DNA of 64,000 nucleotides, from positions 1,116,001-1,180,000 of the forward strand of contig NZ_CP121247.1 in assembly GCF_029632765.1 (NCBI RefSeq). The letters are read 5' to 3'. The position numbers and the translations under genes are program-made. The stretch's first letter is position 1. The number at the start of each line of letters is the position of its first letter. The notes beneath the pieces are model-generated. The model was not told where the DNA came from. It saw only the letters and a program-made list of their open reading frames with translations, and made no database searches. This document shows, one piece after another, positions 61,033-64,000 of this stretch. This DNA comes from Arcanobacterium wilhelmae. Its GTDB lineage: Bacteria > Actinomycetota > Actinomycetes > Actinomycetales > Actinomycetaceae.

Positions 61033-61419
61033 TCAGGCGTTGACCTTCGCCTCGACAATACTCCTGACCGCCTGCGCGAGATCGCGTGGGTTCGACGGAT
61101 ACTCGAGAATCACCTCTGGCTTTGCAACGCGAGCCAGCCAGCGATCCTGCGGGCGAGCAACGAGAATGATGTATGGCATGTGCTCATCGATCTCATCACG
61201 GACTGTTTTTCCCACACCAATGCCACCGAGCTTGCCGGCCTCAGCATCAAGGATCAGGAGATCGAACGATCCCTCTTCGACCTTGAGGATTGCGCCTTCG
61301 TGAGTGGCCGCTTCAGTCCATTCGATTGAGTGCTCGCCGACTTTCCGGCCGACAGAGCGAATGACATCCTCACGCGTGTGCAGATTGTCAGAGTAAACAA
61401 GGATGCGAACAGACGCCAT
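61033..61419 (-). CDS. Rv3143-like atypical response-regulator receiver protein
   Basis: A 128-residue stand-alone receiver-fold protein. It starts MASVRILVYSDNLHTREDVIRSVG where normal receivers have the DD pair, has FDLLILDAEAGKLGGIGVGK at the phosphorylation-site strand (LDAEA, the Asp kept but the surroundings altered) and MPYIILVARPQDRWLA where the Thr/Lys strand ends occur; the usual Lys is absent. It resembles mycobacterial Rv3143, an atypical regulator. It lacks a DNA-binding domain. GGAGG lies eight bases upstream of the ATG. Ordinary phosphotransfer is doubtful. Confidence 0.82.
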   Translation of the reverse strand: MASVRILVYSDNLHTREDVIRSVGRKVGEHSIEWTEAATHEGAILKVEEGSFDLLILDAEAGKLGGIGVGKTVRDEIDEHMPYIILVARPQDRWLARVAKPEVILEYPSNPRDLAQAVRSIVEAKVNA

Positions 61420-61498
61420 CGAAAGAACCTCCATGAATGTAGACTTTGCCATTCTAACGCCTTTTTGCCACACGGTGTGGATAAAAACCGTTGCGAAA

Positions 61499-61533
61499 TG
61501 TGGGGAGAGCGGGAAACTTCCGCTCTCCCCACA
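61499..61533 (-). terminator. terminator of the FKBP gene
   Basis: TGTGGGGAGAGCGG (61499-61512) and its exact complement CCGCTCTCCCCACA (61520-61533), seven-base loop, directly after the stop; on the minus strand TTTCG follows. Confidence 0.9.
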
Positions 61534-61536
61534 CGC

Positions 61537-62487
61537 TCAGTGAACAGCGACAATATCAATGATGAAGGCCTGAGCCTTCGCATTCGGATTGTTTGGATCG
61601 ACCATCACGAAAAAGACTCGTGAACCAGCCCGAATACCCTTGAGCGGATCGAGACCGTTGCCCGAGGCAAACGTCGTCGCCTGGGCGCCGCCCTGGTCGT
61701 AAGACGAAACCGAGGTCGCCTTCGGATCCCAGTTCACTGCCGCAGACTGATAGTAAAAGGTTTTACCGTCGTCGATCTTCGGACCCGAGCCCTCCGCGAT
61801 CACGATCGCCTCAGACTTCTCTGGAACCGCTTGCCCATCCTTGACCTTCAGATCCGTCACTGGCTTGCCCAGATCGCCCTTGTACGTGACAGGAAGATCC
61901 TTAAGCTTGCCCGTGTCCTTCGCCTTCGGATCACCAGACGAATCCTTGCCGAAGCCATCCACCAGCTCGATGTAGAAGGCGATCGTATCGCCCTTCTTGA
62001 TGCCAGCCTGATCGTTACCCTCGGCGTATCCAAGCTCAGAGGGAATCGACACAATCAGCTTCGAGCCAACCTTCTGGCCAGAAAGGCCCTGGGTCCAGCC
62101 CGGAATGACCCCCTGAAGAGAGAAGGCTGCGGGAGCGCCACGAGAGAACGACGAATCGAACGGCGTATCGTTGCCCCAGACCTGGCCGACATAGTGAGCT
62201 ACAACAGTATCGGTAGGCTCGAGTACACGCCCCTTGCCTTCCTCCAGCACCAAAACCTTCAGACCAGATGGAGCGTCAGACTTCGGGAAAGCGAGCTTCG
62301 TTGTTTTGGCCGAACCGGTCACCGTTGGCATTGTTGCGGCGTCGGGGTTCGTGTCGGGCTTGACCGCGGGAGCGGCGCTCGATGCCGGTGCAGATGCGGA
62401 TCCCTCCGACGAAGGTTTTGACGAGCCGCAGGCTGCCAGACTCAGCGACAGCGCTCCAGCGAGGACGAGAGCAGCGAATTTACGCAA
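61537..62487 (-). CDS. FKBP-type peptidyl-prolyl isomerase lipoprotein
   Basis: Surface-anchored folding catalyst. 316 residues. The signal peptide ends LAAC (lipobox), then an Ala/Ser/Pro linker to about 60. The FKBP domain is at about 70-170: DTVVAHYVGQVWGNDTPFDSSFSRG, GVIPGWTQGLSGQKVGSKLIVSIP and the end AFYIELVDG. A second, weaker FKBP-like half follows (KTFYYQSAAVNWDP ... GIRAGSRVFFVMVDP), with aromatic pocket residues changed. The TTG at 62485-62487 is chosen as start because AAAGGAG lies six bases upstream. Confidence 0.9.
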   Translation of the reverse strand: MRKFAALVLAGALSLSLAACGSSKPSSEGSASAPASSAAPAVKPDTNPDAATMPTVTGSAKTTKLAFPKSDAPSGLKVLVLEEGKGRVLEPTDTVVAHYVGQVWGNDTPFDSSFSRGAPAAFSLQGVIPGWTQGLSGQKVGSKLIVSIPSELGYAEGNDQAGIKKGDTIAFYIELVDGFGKDSSGDPKAKDTGKLKDLPVTYKGDLGKPVTDLKVKDGQAVPEKSEAIVIAEGSGPKIDDGKTFYYQSAAVNWDPKATSVSSYDQGGAQATTFASGNGLDPLKGIRAGSRVFFVMVDPNNPNAKAQAFIIDIVAVH

Positions 62488-62505
62488 TGTATTCTCCTTT
62501 GGCAC

Positions 62506-62534
62506 AGTGCAACCCCGCTATGCGGGGTTGCACT
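62506..62534 (-). terminator. 13-bp hairpin between the ErpA-like and FKBP genes
   Basis: AGTGCAACCCCGC (62506-62518), loop TAT, GCGGGGTTGCACT (62522-62534): perfect stem. It lies nine bases after the ErpA-like stop and ends seven bases before the FKBP ribosome-binding site; no T-run. Confidence 0.75.
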
Positions 62535-62542
62535 CGTTAAAC

Positions 62543-62890
62543 TCAGTGGAACGATTCACCACAGGCGCAGGAGCCCACGGCGTTCGGGTTGTCGATCGTG
62601 AAGCCCTGACGCTCGATCGTGTCGGCGAAATCGATCGTCGCCCCATCGAGGTACGGCACGGACATCTTGTCCACAACAACTTCCACACCGCCGAAATCGC
62701 GAATCGCATCGCCATCGAGCGTGCGCTCGTCGAAGTAGAGCTGATACATCAGACCCGAGCAACCACCCGGCTGCACGGCAACGCGCAGACGAAGATCATC
62801 GCGGCCCTCCTGGGCGAGGAGCGACTTCACCTTCTGTGCGGCTCCCTCGGTGAGAGCGACGTTGTGAGTCGCTTCGATCGTTTCAGTCAT
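62543..62890 (-). CDS. iron-sulfur cluster carrier (HesB/ErpA family)
   Basis: A-type carrier that inserts 4Fe-4S clusters into target enzymes. 115 residues. The three conserved cysteines are at Cys44 (PGGCSGLMYQL), and Cys108 and Cys110 (GSCACGESF); VPYLDGATIDFADTIERQGF (in part) is the family's other signature. It lies beside an Rv2205c-like gene, as Rv2204c does in mycobacteria (known gene order). The iron-sulfur serine deaminase at the start of the window would be a possible client. GGAGG is five to six bases from the ATG. Confidence 0.93.
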   Translation of the reverse strand: MTETIEATHNVALTEGAAQKVKSLLAQEGRDDLRLRVAVQPGGCSGLMYQLYFDERTLDGDAIRDFGGVEVVVDKMSVPYLDGATIDFADTIERQGFTIDNPNAVGSCACGESFH

Positions 62891-62952
62891 GCCTTTCCTC
62901 CTACTGTCTAGGTCTTATGCTCAACTACCCTATGCCCCGCGGCGGGAACTTT

Positions 62953-64000
62953 CTAGTCCCAACCCCAGGTTCGTGCCACACGACTCACTTGCTCGTCGAG
63001 CAAGATGGGGATCATAGCGAGGGCGTCAATGGGGGTTTCTTCTTCAGCGTAAGCATCTTCACGAAGTTCGTATGCCCCGTTCAGCCCGAGCCGAGGCAGT
63101 TCCCCCTTGCGCAGGCCGGCGCGGTCGAAGATTACGACAACGGGCGCAGCTTCCTGTGAGGCAAGCTCGACACAGGTTTGGACCCCAGAGGGGACGTCCA
63201 CTCCGATCGTATCGCCGACGTAAACAACCAGATCGTACGGCTCATCTCCGAGACCCTGCCCGCGGCGGGTGAGGAACGAACCGAGAGGCCGCACTTGCGC
63301 CCCGAGCAGGTCGAACATGAGTCCGAGCCCGCCGCCGACGCCGGAGTATGCGCTAGTTGTACTCGGTTGTGATCCAGCGAGGAGAGATTTGCGAGAAATC
63401 TGTGCCTGCGCCGCTTCGAGCGCGTGCGCGATCTCGCCGATTTCACGCTCTGCCTCGAGCGCGGCCCTCGAGCCGAGTTTGGGTTCCCAATGGCGCGCGA
63501 CGCCGGAGAGCCCGGTGAGCGCCATCGCGGACGGGTACGTGAGGATCATACGCACGCCCGCAAGACGACGTCGGGCGGTGAGCAAGGCCAGCGACAGCTC
63601 GTTGGGATCCGTCGAGACTGGCTGGCCTGCGAGATGGGCAAGCATGCCCAGGCCGACGTCGGTGTGCCGCATGAGCGTGGGCACGTGCACGTGGATCTGG
63701 TGGGCGCCAGACATCACAAGATGATCAAGATCGGCGCCGAGAAAATCGCTGCTCCCGCGAGGGTCCGATTCCCCGCTCCACGTCAAAGAGTTGGCCAGAT
63801 CGATCGTCCACTCGTTGCGCCCTGACCACCAGATCCGGCGCGGTTCGTCGCCCAACTGAAGGGACGAGAGTTCAGGGTTGATGTACTCCATGACCTCGTC
63901 GAGCCCGGTGCCAACATGCGCCACGACGTCGCCTTCCGCGATCGGCGCGATCTGAACGTCGTCGTGCGGACGCACGGAAAACCAGGCACGCTGAGCGCGC
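62953..64000 (-). CDS. divergent glycerate-kinase-like protein (Rv2205c type), N-terminus outside window
   Basis: Open to the window edge; 348 residues visible. The right end begins RAQRAWFSVRPHDDVQIAPIAEGD, the position where glycerate kinases have ...RPxDxVxxxPLADGGEG. In the C-terminal half SAYSGVGGGLGLMFDLLGAQVRPLGSFL matches their GGLGxAL loop. The catalytic DGGEGT motif is not kept (AEGDVVAHVGTG), so kinase activity is doubtful. Rv2205c is the mycobacterial gene beside the ErpA-like Rv2204c, which supports the assignment. Function unknown. Confidence 0.65.
   Translation of the reverse strand, partial: RAQRAWFSVRPHDDVQIAPIAEGDVVAHVGTGLDEVMEYINPELSSLQLGDEPRRIWWSGRNEWTIDLANSLTWSGESDPRGSSDFLGADLDHLVMSGAHQIHVHVPTLMRHTDVGLGMLAHLAGQPVSTDPNELSLALLTARRRLAGVRMILTYPSAMALTGLSGVARHWEPKLGSRAALEAEREIGEIAHALEAAQAQISRKSLLAGSQPSTTSAYSGVGGGLGLMFDLLGAQVRPLGSFLTRRGQGLGDEPYDLVVYVGDTIGVDVPSGVQTCVELASQEAAPVVVIFDRAGLRKGELPRLGLNGAYELREDAYAEEETPIDALAMIPILLDEQVSRVARTWGWD

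Noticed and set aside
61499-61533. TGTGGGG hairpins at 60985 and 61499 as a repeat family
   Set aside because: Only the first few bases agree; loops and inner stems differ, so they are independent terminators.

Overview
The window is chromosomal DNA of a high-GC (roughly 60% by eye) actinobacterium. SepH, the DUF3000/RNase D pair, DUF3159-DUF3710-DUF4193, DUF4192, DUF5998 and the block idsA / Rv2175c-like / PASTA kinase / class II DAHP synthase all point to Actinobacteria. Moderate GC, compact genes, a PPi-type phosphofructokinase and many leaderless starts would fit an Actinomycetaceae relative (Trueperella/Arcanobacterium type). That placement is inference; no rRNA is present.

Layout. 1-8.1 kb: the 5' part of thrS, serine deaminase sdaA, a YerC-type TrpR-like regulator, a polar amino-acid ABC importer and a large membrane protein of unknown function. 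8.1-13.9 kb is a small accessory island: relics of a GNAT gene, a hicAB-like module and an MNT nucleotidyltransferase, a repeated operator-like palindrome, an MmeI-like single-polypeptide restriction-modification enzyme, an intact GNAT, a small L7/L12-CTD-like protein and a RelB/VapC-type toxin-antitoxin pair. 14.0-14.7 kb: five tRNA genes, including two identical tRNA-Gly(GCC) copies. 14.9-18.5 kb: thiBPQ under a TPP riboswitch with an SD-sequestering hairpin. 18.7-25.3 kb: glgX, treY and treZ (trehalose from glycogen). 25.2-31.3 kb: a FemAB-type ligase, DUF3000, RNase D, dxs and an RNA methyltransferase. 31.3-37.7 kb: an APC permease, two TrkA proteins, the DUF3159/OB-fold/DUF3710/DUF4193 cluster (without a dut gene) and sepH. 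37.7-46.6 kb: thymidine kinase, a phosphodiesterase, DUF5998, parC- and parE-like topoisomerase genes and two double-GNAT genes. 46.7-51 kb: a DUF7455-like protein, an exonuclease, the principal sigma factor, a Usp and DUF4192. 51.1-57.3 kb: idsA-like synthase, Rv2175c-like, a LysM-SLT protein, a PknL-like PASTA kinase broken by an apparent -1 frameshift, and aroG. 57.5-64 kb: PPi-PFK, a small membrane protein, a DnaQ-UvrC-type fusion, an Rv3143-like pseudo-receiver, an FKBP lipoprotein, an ErpA-like protein and a divergent glycerate-kinase-like protein running off the window.

Two genome-scale signals stand out. The 12-mer GCACCGRCGTCG occurs exactly 11 times in my reading, where base composition predicts well under one. 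Nine copies lie on the + strand regardless of gene direction, and intergenic copies twice form inverted pairs. Second, more than a dozen genes start six or seven bases after a TANNNT-like -10 box with no Shine-Dalgarno sequence, which indicates widespread leaderless transcription.
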